Shown here: positions 34,454-46,430 of the stretch, piece after piece | How the letters are laid out: each line of letters opens with the position of its first letter | How positions within the stretch are numbered: position 1 is the first letter of the stretch | Assembly: GCA_037367405.1 (NCBI GenBank) | Contig: JAZKJV010003377.1 | Span: forward strand, 434,001 to 498,000 | Length of the DNA stretch: 64,000 bases | Source: Ottelia alismoides | Taxonomy: Eukaryota; Streptophyta; Magnoliopsida; Alismatales; Hydrocharitaceae | Direction of reading: 5' to 3' | Notes under the pieces: model-generated | Database searches by the model: none | Told to the model about the DNA's origin: nothing | The model's input: the letters and a program-made list of their open reading frames with translations, nothing else | Position numbers and translations under genes: made by a program

Positions 34454-34486
34454 GACACGTGGCAGCTTCTAGAGCTGTCACGTGTC
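34454..34486. promoter_or_regulatory. Inverted repeat with a G-box in each arm
   Basis: GACACGTGGCAGCT (34454-34467), loop TCTAG, AGCTGTCACGTGTC (34473-34486): 13 of 14 arm positions pair. Each arm holds CACGTG, the plant G-box bound by bZIP and bHLH factors. Further CACGTG sites lie at 34583-34588 and 34622-34627. Confidence 0.6.
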
Positions 34487-34489
34487 ACC

Positions 34490-34526
34490 AATTTTTAAAT
34501 TATTTATTTATTTATTTATTTATTAT
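34490..34526. repeat. TTTA microsatellite
   Basis: About six consecutive ATTT/TTTA units between the first and third G-boxes. Confidence 0.75.
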
Positions 34527-37048
34527 TTTAATTTTTTTAAATAACTAAAAATAGCATGCCATGTGGCTGCTTCCGAGCGTGCCACGTGGCGCCTCCTTCT
34601 TCCGCCCGATCAAGTGCCTAGCACGTGACCACGTCTCTGCTTCCTCCCATGGTGCGCACGCCTACGCCGCGTCCTCCGCCTCTTGCAGGGTTGCAATAGT
34701 TACGCCCGTGTCCTCCACCTCTCTCGCCAGTCACGCACGGCCCCGTGCATCTCTGCTACGCCCCGCACGCAACAACCATGCCCAGGTCACCCATTCCCAT
34801 CTCCTCCGGTCAACCCGCACCCCACTACTCCCTCTCTTCTCTCCATGATAGCCCACCTCCTCCATTTACCTTGCACCAGCCAACCACCAATAAATACCCC
34901 GATGACATGTCCAATGCAAACCATCCGCCATTACCGGGCCTAGAGTGAGCTCTGGAGAGAGCGTCATCGGTGACACCGAGCGCAATCCATCAGAGCAACG
35001 ACCTTCCCGTGTCCAGGCGAGATCCAAGGTGACCATCCAGTGACCTTATTGCAAGCTCTTCGAGCACACCGAGCTCTGCTTCAGCCGCGACGTTGAGCGA
35101 TGATCGAAGGTGCTCTCCCGAGCAACCTCCTTCTTCCTAGGCAAACAAACCGCCTTCCAGGTAAAGCTTCTTCTTCTCCTTCTCTCCCTGTATTCTTTCT
35201 CTTTCTCTCCCCCTCTTCTTTCTCCTCCTCTGTTTTGTTTCCTTCTTCTTCCCCAATATCTGCCTATTTTCAATCCTAGTCAACCTGCCTCTCCACGATC
35301 ATCTTCACATCATCCCTCTCTCCACCTTGCCCTGCGTGCACTCGACACTGCCTTTCTCGTCGCCACCGCCGAGAGCATCCTCCTGCATGCAGCTGCACGG
35401 CCTCGTCGACTCACTCTCCCTACCACCTCAAACAGTGTATCACCCGCTTGCTTCGCCTTTGCCCCCGCTTCACCAACCATTGGACGCATGCCATCTTGAC
35501 ATCCCCTCAGCCACGCACGAGCTGCCAACTGCCTTGCCTCTGCTGCATTTACTCCACCAGCGCGCGCGGCTGTGCCTCGCCTCCCGTAGCACCTAAGCGT
35601 GTGTCGCCCGGACGAGGACCTGCAGCCACCTGCAGCTTTTGCCTTCCACCTCGCTCCTCCGCCCTCAACTGCAGCACAGTGTCATCAACAACTAAAGGAG
35701 CACTACCGCCCACCCTTCGCGCGTCCACGCTGCTTCCAGCAGCTTGTACGCCCCCGACGGAGCTTCTGCGTATTCGCCTCCTTTCGTACCACCTCGGGCC
35801 GCGGGCCCCTTCCTCCTTTGTTCAACCCAACACTGCTTACCCCCTACATGTGCTTAGCATGTGAGGGTGTGGATAAACAGCCCTTGCGCCCCTCTGGTCT
35901 TGCATATTCTAGAGAGCTCCCACAGCCTGGAACCACGTGAGGAGCATGTGCTCTGTAGAGACTTTACACCAAAGGCCCTTGCCAATCCAATCATTTCGCG
36001 CACAAGTCACCGCTCATAGAGATCACCTGCATTGCATGCATCCACCTGTTCAAATTGCATAAATACCTGTGCGGGTATAGGTAATTCCATCTAAGTCATG
36101 TCAGCACATTTTTAACAAATTTATTTCTGTAACTGGATTTAGGCCCCTTGTGTTTGCATGTTAATTTAAACTATCATTTTGCATCATTTCTTCATTCTAA
36201 AATTTGCTCATTGTAGAAAAACATATTTTAAATCATTGAGAACAATGATTATACTTTTGTGAGGTGTGATTATTTAATACAATTAATTTGGTAAAATATT
36301 GTTTATTTTACCCATTTTTATTCTGAAATTATTATTTAATTATTCGTTGCTCTAAAAATGCCCAAAAAATCACAGTAGCTAGAGTTCAATTTGTTCTACT
36401 TTTGCCCAAAATTCATCTCATTTGCACGCATATCAATGTCAGAATAAATTACTTGGTGATTCGCTGAATTGATTTTTAATAGGTCATAAATCAATTATTT
36501 TTAGGATTTAATAATTTTCCTAGATTCCTCTCACATAGAAGTATTTAGGATAATTTTAGTTTCTGAAAAAAATTGGTTTGTTATTTATTAAAATTAACTT
36601 TGCGAAAATCACCTAGTCTGCATATTTCATTCATAGTTAATTTTTTTTTCATCAAAAAATTCCAAAAAAAACATAGTAGTCTAATTTCATCATTTCTCAC
36701 ATTCTAGCCAAGTTTGATAATTTTTGAACATTGTTTGAATGTAATTTACATTTTAAGTCCCTCAACTTGGCTGAAATTGCATTGCATTTATCACTTGCAT
36801 TCAAAAATACAAAAAAAATGCTCTCCTGAAAACCTAGTTTCTTGATTGACTTCAAATAAACCTAAGGAGATAGTGTCCTCCCTGAGTTCGACCTTGGGCT
36901 TTCCTAATTAAAAAAAATAAGTTAGACTGCTTTGATTTCATTGACATATTCATTAGCGGTTTTGACGGACCCAATTCAGCCCGACTGCAACGAGATTTCT
37001 GAATATTAAAATGACATTATTAAAGGGTTGAATTTGCGGTTTATCAAA

Positions 37049-37066
37049 TGGCGTCATTGCTGGGGA
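37049..37066 (+). other. Primer-binding site, tRNA-Asp type (element E)
   Basis: TGGCGTCATTGCTGGGGA differs at 3 of 18 positions from the tRNA-Asp complement. It is two bases after the LTR's terminal CA and is the best preserved of the three tRNA-Asp sites in the window. Confidence 0.8.
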
Positions 37067-38775
37067 GGCACGACTTAGGTTAATTTTTAGAAAAATCTAG
37101 ATTTTAGGTTTCCCATCCCTGTGTAGTTTGATTCCCAGTTTTCCTTATGAATAATTCTCTATTTATTTTCAATATTTATTTATTCGGTGTCATTCTCTCT
37201 AACCATTGTCTATTTTTGTGCGAGGAATATGAGGCATCGAAGGCGAATTGTCAAGCGAGCCAAAGAACCCGCATTGAATTGAACCGAGTGGCTTTGAGAG
37301 AATTTGTAAAAAAAGTCTGTATTTAAAGCGGTTCTCGTTTGGGTTCTTTTGTGTGTAACAGAATAAAAAGACTCTCTGTATTGTGTGGTTGCTTGATGTA
37401 GAATAGATCCTGCACTCGTGGCTCTTAGAGCTTCTTAGGTTTGTTTGTGCTCGTAATATCTAGGACCACACTTCACCATTAAAAGGCGCACTTAGACCGT
37501 ATGACTTTAGCTAAATGTAAATTCATTCTTCACTCGCTAATAGAACTGCCTGTCTAGGAGCGGCTTTTCATTAATTGCATTCACTTAATATAAAAAATTT
37601 CAATTCTGTTTTGCATCCTGCATGTAGAGCGCGAGGATCATTGTAAGTCTTTTGAACTGGGCATGCTCATTGATTTTTTCATTGCATCAGCTTTTCTCGA
37701 CTCCCTCTCCCTTGGTTTTACAACTTAGGATTAAAGGAAGTTGGGACTGGATGATAAGCATGCCTTCTATGTTGGACTAATCAAGTGGTCATCTAACTTA
37801 AAATCAGGACTGCTAAATGAATTGACCAAAAAAATCAACTTAAATTGGAAATTCTATTTGCGGGAGAGTAACCCCGACGTTGATTTCAGGCTAAGTGAGG
37901 GTACAGAGAGTGTGTGCGCACACCAAGATAGAGCCCAAATCCCCGCCTTCCATATCAATGTACCCCGCTCTTAGCAAATATCACAGGCTGAAGTATTCTA
38001 AGTTCAACTGACCAGCACCAAGTAGCCTCTGCTTGCTTCGACAAGTAGATAGGGGTGAAGCAGCGGTGCGACGCAACAAGTTGCTAGTAACCCCCCCCCC
38101 CCCCCCCCCCCCGATGTGAAGTAACAAGCCTTGTCAACCTTCGCCTACTTTGGTAGGTAGATAAGGGCCGGTCCTGAACTTTATCTATATTAACCGAGTA
38201 AGCTGGTGATAGGAGCTAAGAGAGGAAGGGCATTGGTATCTTAGGTGACATGTTAAACAGGGGAGACGCGTCTGGTATTGAGCCAACTTCCATAAAGGCC
38301 ATTACGTAATCCTTACTAACTTTTCTTGAAAATAACACTTAAAATCAACCAGATTAATCAGACCCAGCTTCGGGTCCTTCACCGTGTTGAGTGTGAACTC
38401 AAGGTTTGTGATTCAATTGATTGCTTTAGGTAGGAGTCAAATCCTGTCTTCTCACACTTGTGCTCCCGACATTGCTTCTCTTTGCCGTCAAAGATGACTG
38501 ACTAGGGGGTATTTATTCGGGCTTCGTGAATCTCTCATTGAACCCCTCAAGAAGCACGTCTTCAAAGGTCCAAGCGCAACTTGGACCAAGCTGGACTCAT
38601 GACCCTCTCGAGTTCGAGATCTGTCACTCTCGTGATGGTCACCCTCAAACCATTCCCTTTCTCTCCTCCCACCTCACTGAGGAAAACCTTTTCCTCAGTT
38701 AGAAAATTTCATTCTTGAATCATCTTTTAACCAAGAGCACATTGTTGATCTAGGACCCCAGAAGATTCCAGCAAA
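37067..38775 (+). other. 5' leader of element E, noncoding
   Basis: This is about 1.7 kb between primer site and gag. It contains a 22-base C run (38091-38112). The only frame of note (37741-37974) has no recognisable domain. Confidence 0.5.
38091..38112. repeat. Poly(C) run of 22
   Basis: An uninterrupted run of 22 C, a G-quadruplex/i-motif-prone homopolymer. The length may be affected by assembly error. Confidence 0.85.
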
Positions 38776-39073
38776 ATGCCTTTTAAAAGAAAGAAGAGGA
38801 AGAAGAACACCCTGAGGACCCTATGAGGATGATACAAGCCAGACTCGTGGCATCTGAGCAGCAACACGCTTTACTCTGAGCTCAGCTAGGACAACTGAAT
38901 GTTGGCGTGGAACCACCTATGGATGCAGCATACAATCTCAGACAGTAAAGAATTTGGAATTATCTAAGTCCGAACCAGAAGTCGATTTTGAGTTGAAATT
39001 GCAATTCTTGAACCTGCTACCACACTTTGACGGGAATGCTTCTGAGGAACCCTATGCATTCCTAAGGGACTTC
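38776..39073 (+). pseudogene. gag N-terminal part of element E, broken and cut by copia-3
   Basis: The start reads like a basic MPFKRKKRKK followed, one frame over, by E-D-P-M-R-M-I-Q-A-R-L and P-M-D-A-A-Y-N-L-R. Another frameshift near 38960 leads into E-V-D-F-E-L-K-L-Q-F-L-N-L-L-P-H-F-D-G-N, the capsid motif also seen in element B. It ends at L-R-D-F where copia-3's LTR begins. Stops and two frame changes lie within 300 bases. Confidence 0.75.
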
Positions 39074-41593
39074 TGAAGGATATGGTTTGATCCTCAAGCG
39101 CATCACGGAAGCGTGAGCGTCGTATCGAATACGGCGATGAATGACTAGTCGTACTAGTTGTTCTAAGCAGCGGAATTTAAAAATTTTTCATTTAATGAAA
39201 CTACATGATCCAAGAACGATTCTCGGATCGTTTCATCTATAACCACAACAAGTATAAAGTAATACCTCTTGAAGCATGGTTAATCGAGTCTCTATGAAAA
39301 GATACCTCCTGTCTCAAGTCTGATCGTCGAAGAAGAAGCTTGTGAGCGCGGGGATGAGTCGCGTGATCCTCGCAATCCAACGAGTTGATCCAAGCATGTG
39401 GAACTCCTGATCTCGTCGTACGAGATCGAATGTCTTCTTTGCAAGCGTAGCACTCCAAGAAGACGGAGAACTGAAGAACGTCGAAGCGGCGGTGCGGTGG
39501 CGAGGGCGTCGACGGCTACTCTCCTCTAGGGTTTGGTGGACGGCCACCAAGGGGAGAGGAGAGAGGTTGGCGTGTAGAAGAAAGAGAGAGAGAGAGATGT
39601 GCTTCAAAAGCATAACCTAGAAAGCATGGTATGCCTCTCTATTTATAGGGTTTTGGGATCCATGGATGTCAATCCGTGGGACACATAAAATCAATGGATG
39701 AGATTGATTTATGTTTAATCCAATGGTCAAGATTGTTGTTGGTAAAAGCCAACAACTTATTATTTAATTTAGATCAAATATATTTGATAAATCAAATACA
39801 AATCAATCCTAAATTAAATCAATCAGATAAGGAGACAATCAACATGGAGATTACATCACCCATGTCAACATGGTGGACGACCACCAATTCCATATAGGAC
39901 TTGGTAGCTGTCCATATGTTTCCATGTGGAGGCAATCTCATGAGATTTCATGAGATTGCATATCTCCATGGAAATCTCCATTATTTAATCCAATAACTTT
40001 TGTTGTGATTTATTCTTCAAAAATAATTCATAATTAATTTTGAGAATATTACAATCTTGCCATTGGAAATTTGTGAATCACATTCACAACCCAAAACAAA
40101 ATAAAATTTACATTTTCAATTAATTACACATTGTGTATCCAATACACATTAATAATTAATCAACAAATATAAATTATAATTAGCCCTCTCTAATCCATTA
40201 TAAATCACATTTATAATATATTATGAATAATTGGATATTTCTATCCACATTATTCTTATCCACAATAATTAAATCACATTTAATTATATTGGATAATTTC
40301 CACACAAATCAAGATAATTAAATCACATTTAATTATCAATTTCTCAATGCTTAGATCTATAGAATTATTCTTGAACCCTTTCAAGAATAATACGATTTCT
40401 CCTCAGATACTTGAAGATAAGGACAGGACGATTGTATCGTTCCACATATAGTGACTTAGATATTAAGATCACATCTCAAATCTAGATCCCATGGACCTCC
40501 CATAGATGCTTGATTTAATCAAGGCCGTAAACCTAATCTTCTCTTTGCATCTGAATCTCATTCAGATCAATGTCCAATACATGGACTAAGATTAGGTCAC
40601 TTCTCTATTGAGAGGAGTCACTAAAATCCAGACCCGTTTCATCACTCCCTCGGAATGGAAGCGTCATGGTTATACAATCGTTTATGATCTCATCACCCCC
40701 AGGTATTCCCAACACATGTACATCCTGCATACTGGAAGACCTACGATCATCCTGAAGATATTGATCACTTTTACATTGTCATCTTTAGGGCTTGATCACT
40801 AAGTTTCTCATTCTTGGTCATTGGGATTTGGTATAGATCTTATGCTTTCACAAAGCATATATCTTACCTTCAAATTCATGTCATGCTTCCAAAGCAAGAC
40901 GACCATGCATGGAATTTGATCAGTCCCAATACCTTATGAGTGATCTCTTGTCTCCCGGTTCACAAGTGAACATGTATGATCCCTTTGAGAGATCGTATTA
41001 CTCGTATGTCCTTACATGCACACCAGCTCGCCGGTGTATAGATCTTGGTTAGGTCATCAACCTATTGGTCTACCAAATGTACACACGCAGACATATAACA
41101 ACACATCTGTCTCTGGTCAGAGGATGTGTGCATATGTTGTGACAGTATTCAACATAGGTCTTTGGTTATCTCGATCTCGTTAAGTCAACCCATTGACTCA
41201 ACTAATCTAATACCTCTGAATAACTATTCCCATGTAGAGGACCTGCATCAAGAGGTCGATCAGATATCAGCCTAATGAGAAAGGATTGCCATCTCCTACT
41301 CAGGATGGAGATCATCACTTGACAATCATTTGATGATGCTTGATGAGTCCTCTATCTAACTCATTATATATTCATCCAATCATCAGCCTCTATAATTCAA
41401 TGAATCAACAACTGTATGATTATCAAGTTGGCCATGGTACATAACCCTTATTGTACAGAGGGACCTTATAGTGCATTCAATCAATCAATCTCAGAAAGGG
41501 AGTGAAACATAATCAATTACTTTTATTGATAAATCATTTATTACAATAACATTTATTATAGGAATGGTTCGCCTCGGGCTCACATTGCTAACA
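39074..41593 (-). repeat. 3' LTR of copia-3 (2520 bp)
   Basis: The minus strand starts TGTTAGCAATGTGAGCCC at 41593 and ends CATATCCTTCA at 39074. The TATA box TATAAATA is at 39647-39640 (minus). The 23-bp palindrome region near 39984-40011 is degraded by a small deletion. Confidence 0.92.
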
Positions 41594-41606
41594 ATCTCCC
41601 ACTAGA
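41594..41606 (-). other. Polypurine tract of copia-3
   Basis: The minus strand reads CTAGTGGGAGAT immediately before TGTTAGC. Confidence 0.85.
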
Positions 41607-41639
41607 CCTCAGAACCATTCAGGGACAATCCTTAAACCC

Positions 41640-42212
41640 ATACTCATTACATGTTGGTCGAAAACCTTCTGTATCAGAGGTTTGGTAAGAGGATCAACAA
41701 CATTGTCGGCAGAGGCCACCTTGGTGATGATGATATCACCACGCTTTTGAATCTCCCGAATGATGTGGTATTTCCTTTCCACGTGCTTGCTCTTCTGATT
41801 CCATCTGGGTTCCTTCGCCTGGGCAATGGCTCATGTGTTATCGCAGAGTAGCGGGATGGGAGTATCAGAGGAAACTACGCCAAACTCCAGGATGAACTTA
41901 CGCAACCACACTGGCTTCTTTGCAGCATCCGATGCAACAATGTACTCAGCTTCTGTTGTTGAATCTGTTGTAGTATCATGCTTCTTGCTTCTCCAGCTCA
42001 CAGCACCACCGTTCAACAGGAATACAAACCCCGATGTCGACTTTCGATCATCAATATCCGATTGGAAGTCAGAATCTGAATATCCCAAGACTTGGAGATC
42101 ACCATCTCCATAGACCAAGATGTAATCTTGTGTCCATCTTAGATATTTGAATATGTTCTTTACTGCATTCCAGTGTTGTTCTCCATAGCAGGATTGGTAA
42201 CTACTTACCACT
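41640..42212 (-). pseudogene. copia-3 RNase H, separated from its RT by element C
   Basis: The frame from 42223 to 41831 has S-Y-Q-S-C-Y-G-E-Q-H-W, then L-G-Y-S-D-S-D (first catalytic Asp), F-L-L-N-G-G-A-V-S-W-R-S-K-K, T-T-E-A-E-Y (Glu), L-L-C-D-N-T, then a stop. Homology continues to about 41640. The reading frame joins that of 52443 exactly through one copy of CCACT, which shows where C inserted. The domain itself is fairly well kept. Confidence 0.87.
42208..42212. other. Target-site duplication of chromovirus C, left copy
   Basis: CCACT, repeated at 52438-52442. Removing C and one copy restores the copia-3 reading frame across the RT end (M-G-V-V then S-S-Y-Q). An adjacent A on both sides makes 5 or 6 bp possible. 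Confidence 0.9.
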
Positions 42213-44986
42213 TGTAAAGCCATGAATTTGGCATCCCTCGGATTCTATATCATAAGATCCGACTCGTCAAGAGAAAACCAACGGAATTTGTTTTGTGTGA
42301 ATCGGACTTCGTTTCGATTTGTTATGATTTTCGGAAGAAAGAGAAGTAAGGAGGGTTAAGAAGTCATTAATCCATAATGACCGTCATTAAGACCAACTAA
42401 GTGTGATTAAAGAAACTAATCATGGATTGAAAACCGCTAATGATCATTAGCAAACACTAATCAATAGTTAGCAAAAGATAAGCGTAAGCCGCGAAAGTTA
42501 AATCATGATTAGTGAAATTTAATCACGATTAGTGCTAATTAAGCGTCATTAGCGAATCTAGAATCATATGGAATATTCTGACTTAAGCCCCCAGTTTGAG
42601 ATAGGTTTTGGCCGAAACCATGGGTCGCTAAACCATGATTAAGGTCTAAACCATGATTTTCTAACCACGATTAGTGGTTTTCTGGAGCCTATCAATACCC
42701 CCCCCACCCATTCATTCTCTACGACTTCCACTACCACCACCACCCAAGGGCTAGGGTTGAGAGGTCGAGAGTAGGAGTGGGAGGCGGGGAAAGAGCGCTA
42801 GCGAAGTGCTGTCGGGAGAACGAGGAGGAGGAAGGTATGATCCTCTCTTAGTTTGCTTCGTAAGCTACGCTTTCAATTCATCCTCTTTTCTTCCAAGTTT
42901 TGTTCTTGATTCATCTTTCTTTCTGATTCGTTTTCTATTGTGGTTCGAGGAGAAATCTGTGTAACACCCTACTTAGGTGCGGGCGGCTATGAACGTCAGT
43001 GAACCTTGTGATTCGTCACACATTCACTCATCTAAGACGCGTGGTGTCTACCGATTCTCCATCACTTATGTTTCTTTTCTTTCAATTATGCTTTTATAGT
43101 TATTTTGATGGAGAAATATGTGTAATACCCTACTTAGGTGTGGGCGGCTATGTACGTCAGTGAACCCTGTGATTCGTCACACATTCACTCACCTAAGATA
43201 TGTGGTGTCTATCGATTCTTCATATCTTGTTGTTTGAGTATATTCTTTCAGTTTCGCTGTTGTTTTTCCTCACGGTTGATTTTATAGAGTAAACTCTTTT
43301 CGTTTTTATTTTGAAATATGTCCCGATATAAGGGGAAACTCTACCAAAATTTTCTGAGAAATATGTCCCGATATAAGGGGAAACTCTGCTGAAATTTTCC
43401 TAGAAATATCACCCTGTATAAGGGAAAGCTCTACCGAAATTTCAAGAGAAAATATGTTCTTGGTGTTCTTCGTGTTCTTTAAGTTCTTCGTGTTCTTCAT
43501 TCGTTCTTCACGTTCTTGACACGTTCTTAGCGTTTTTGATACGAAAATGAAATTCGATCTTTTCAGGAGCTTTAAATCATCTTTTCTGAAAACGAAACAT
43601 GATAAAGCCTTGCAAAAATGAGAGAGAGCTCGATTAGGTAACAAAATCCTTCATTTTGCCATTGGGTTTTCAAACGAGGTCATTGAAATTCTTGATTTTA
43701 TGTTCTGTGCTATAAAGAACCCTAATTTTGGCTATTTTTAAAAAAGTCTGAATAGTTGCTTTGTGATTCCCACTAAAATAAGGTTTAAGTATCAAATCGA
43801 TGCGATGGCTTTGAAAGTTAGGGTTTGGGAGTTAAAATAGGCATAAATATGAGTATATACGTATATGAATAAATGTGAGTCTATGCTAAGTATTGCTGAT
43901 TACGCAAATCGAAGACTTAACGAAAGAATTACATCATAGGAATTGATGTGGTTTGAGTTGGATCCTGAAAAGGATCGTGTGTCACGCTAAGGATGATTGG
44001 GAGTAGAACTACAGATCGGGCATGCAACTTGTAGGTTTGTCAGAAGAAACCCGTATTGGCGTTTCCCTACATAGGTGGTACACGGTTGCCCTGTTATGAT
44101 AAGTGTGCACAAAATGAATGTTTTGCAACGCGTGGTACCGGGAGCCAATATCTTCGGGTTGAACGACGGAAGATGTGGTCGTGCCATGTGGAGGCACAGG
44201 TGGTTCAATAGCGGCTGGATCACGATAATATGTATTTAAAGCTACTAGGTTATATGATTAAATGTTAGCCTGAGGTTTTAAGCAACCGAGTCCTCGAGGA
44301 CGGTAAGCTCATTTGTTTTCCGGGATGAGGGTTTGAGAGGCTGTTTAATAAAAGAAAAGGTAATTGTCAGGATAGTATTGGAGGATTGGTTGAGGTGACG
44401 TGCGGCAGCATAAGCTTATCAAGATCAACACAATCTCCAATCCCGAAGGGTCCACAGCTTCGGAGTCCAAGAATGGTGGGGTTCCCCTGGACTAATCCCT
44501 GACGTGGAATAGAAAAGGAATAGGACTAAAATTAATGAGAAGGAATGAAACTTTTTGGTGATAACAAGTTTTGAAAAATTACACAATTTGTTTGCTTTTC
44601 TCTTCTTCGTTATTTAGCATTCGCTAATTTTTATCCTATGATTTATGGAAAACCCAACAGGTGTTGGTGAGCCATCACAAGGACTTTAGTAATCCAGCCA
44701 GCTTACATAGTAGGCATCCAACCAGCCAGAGTAGCTTTACTTTGTAAGGTAGTTAGTAATCTTTTTGTGTATTTACTTTCAGCTGATGTACATGTAAATG
44801 GTTGTAGTGGGACAATGGATCATGTAAACTTATTTTGTGAATGGAAAAGTGTTGAGATACTTTCTTCTCAGTATTTTTATTTGTAATTTATTTCTGAATG
44901 TTAGTTGTGATTGCTGAATGAATTACTGTTGAGTAACCAGATCCGGTTATGGGAAGATCCGACAGCCCGGAATCGGGGTCGCGAAA
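42213..44986 (+). repeat. 5' LTR of element C (2774 bp)
   Basis: From TGTAAAGCCATGAATTTGG to GGGGTCGCGAAA, three bases before the primer site. The TATA site reads TATCAATA (42690-42697), weaker than in D or in C's own 3' LTR. Hairpin units lie at 42949-43055 and 43110-43215. Three 45-bp repeats span about 43313-43445 and the TTCTTC run about 43454-43530. The uninterrupted copia-2 target site is near 44034-44040. Confidence 0.92.
42949..43215 (+). repeat. Two hairpin units in C's 5' LTR
   Basis: Same structure as in D. In the first unit the stem is CTTAGGTG with CATCTAAG, a G-T wobble that keeps pairing. In the second it is CTTAGGTG with CACCTAAG. Confidence 0.72.
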
Positions 44987-44989
44987 GAT

Positions 44990-45001
44990 TGGTATCAGAG
45001 C
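44990..45001 (+). other. Primer-binding site of element C, initiator tRNA-Met
   Basis: TGGTATCAGAGC, exact match to the standard plant initiator tRNA-Met complement. Confidence 0.95.
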
Positions 45002-45184
45002 TTGGTTACTCCAGTAATTTATTTAGTAATTAACAACAATGAGTGGAATTCAGAAACTAAGGTTATATTAAGATCCTTTGATCTTAATAATTGACTGCAA
45101 TATCATTCACAAGTCATTGTCCCTTACGTACATCATGCTAAGACTTATAGGACCTAAACTTTGGCCTTGACTTATCCCAGGATC

Positions 45185-46430
45185 ATGGCAGACCAAGATG
45201 TGTCTAGACAACTAGCGGCTATGATGACAATGCTCCAAGACATGGGGCAAAGGCAGCAAGCATTGGAGAAGAGGCTCAATGCACAAGCTGAGAAACCCGA
45301 GGCATCTAAGCCTGCTGATGCTAGGATTGAAGGTTCTGTCCATCTTTTTGAGGAAGAATCTAGTTACCATCCTTCAACGGAGTCTGCTCCTACCCCAGCT
45401 GAAGGAGCAATGGAGAAGGCCCTTCTGAGACACCAAACATTACTAGACAATTACCGAAAAGGAAAGATTCCTCGATTTAAAGGCATAGAGACACTTGCTG
45501 AGGCAGAACTATGGCTTGATGACGTCAGCAGGATGTTGAGAATAATACACGCACCAACAGATACTTGGGTGCATTTGTCTTATTACTCCTTAGCAAACTA
45601 TGCAAGACGATGGTGGAGAGCAATTTCCAAGAAATTAGCATATCATGTTCCATGGGATATCTTTGAAGAGAGGTTCTGAGCTCACTTCTGTCCCTCTCAT
45701 TGGGAAGAATTAAAGATGAGAGAGTTGGCTTCTTTGAATCAGGGTTCTAAGACCGTACGAGATTATCATATTCACTTTACTGAGCTATCACGTTACTCAC
45801 CAGCTCTAGAAGCTTTACCACAAGAGTGTCTTACCAAATTCGTTAGCGGTCTTCAGGGAGATCTACGAGAAAAGCTTGCTGGATTTAGAGCTACAACCGT
45901 AAATGAAGCAATGGACATCGCCTCTCGTATTGAGATGGAGAGGGATGAAAACCGCCAAAGAAGAAGTTTCCACTTTAATGGTGGACCATCCAAAAGCAAG
46001 GCACATTATAACTGTAGAGATCGTCACTATCATCCAGTCGGGTCTAATATAAGCTCGCCACAGACTTTGGGCCAGGAATTATCTGGAAGAAGGGGTTTTT
46101 CTAGACCTCCACTATATCCTCGCGACTCAACAGCAGGATCTAGCACCTCTGTGGCCGGGTCTTCAGCTCAAACAGGAGCACGTGTGTGTTTTTACTGTCA
46201 TCAGGAAGGCTATATCAAGAAAGATTGTCCGAAGTTGAGAGGTTCAGGGTTTAAATCAACCTCAATTAACAGTATAACATCCACCTCGAGCAATGGAGCA
46301 ACACGCGGAGGAAGACATGATAGAGGTCGGGACTCACAAGGAGCATCTCCTACACAACAACCACCACAAAGTGTTGCGGGTTCTAGCTTGCCTATTCCTA
46401 ATGGCCAGCTAAATGCAATCACTGAAGAAC
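45185..46430 (+). pseudogene. gag of element C, one premature stop
   Basis: The start is ATG 45185 (MADQDVSRQLAAMM), 184 bases after the primer site. An N-terminal coiled-coil-like segment precedes the capsid core with F-K-G-I-E-T-L-A-E-A-E-L-W-L and A-R-R-W-W. A TGA at 45677 interrupts the frame. It reopens in the same frame with F-V-S-G-L-Q-G-D-L-R and then the zinc knuckle near 46189-46230. The knuckle reads C-F-Y-C-H-Q-E-G-Y-I-K-K-D-C, so the zinc-binding His of CX2CX4HX4C is Tyr. A Ser/Thr/Gly-rich linker leads in frame to protease. Confidence 0.87.

Larger units (their letters stand above)
33701..37046 (+). repeat. LTR of Athila/Tat-like element E (start uncertain)
   Basis: It ends GGTTTATCA at 37046, two bases before a tRNA-Asp primer site. 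The GC-rich block at 34561-35940 contains several overlapping frames of Pro/Ser/Ala/His-rich low-complexity sequence on both strands (for example 35110-35499, 35448-35864). None has a domain or a consistent codon pattern, so I treat the block as the GC-rich part of the LTR. The rest (35941-37046) is AT-rich. The left boundary is not visible. Confidence 0.5.
39074..42212 (-). mobile_element. copia-3, left part (3' LTR and end of pol)
   Basis: This is the 3' end of a minus-strand copia element inserted into E's gag. It continues at 52443 after chromovirus C. Its 5' half is cut again at 55113 by copia-4, and its own leader and 5' LTR lie beyond the window. Confidence 0.92.

Noticed and set aside
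34561..35940. Frames of up to 138 codons in a GC-rich block, as possible exons
   Set aside because: Four or more overlapping frames on both strands, all Pro/Ser/His-rich, with no splice structure or domain. The position fits the GC-rich part of element E's LTR.
37741..37974. 77-codon frame in element E's leader as a small gene
   Set aside because: It has no homology I recognise and sits between primer site and gag, and there is no sign of it in elements A or B.
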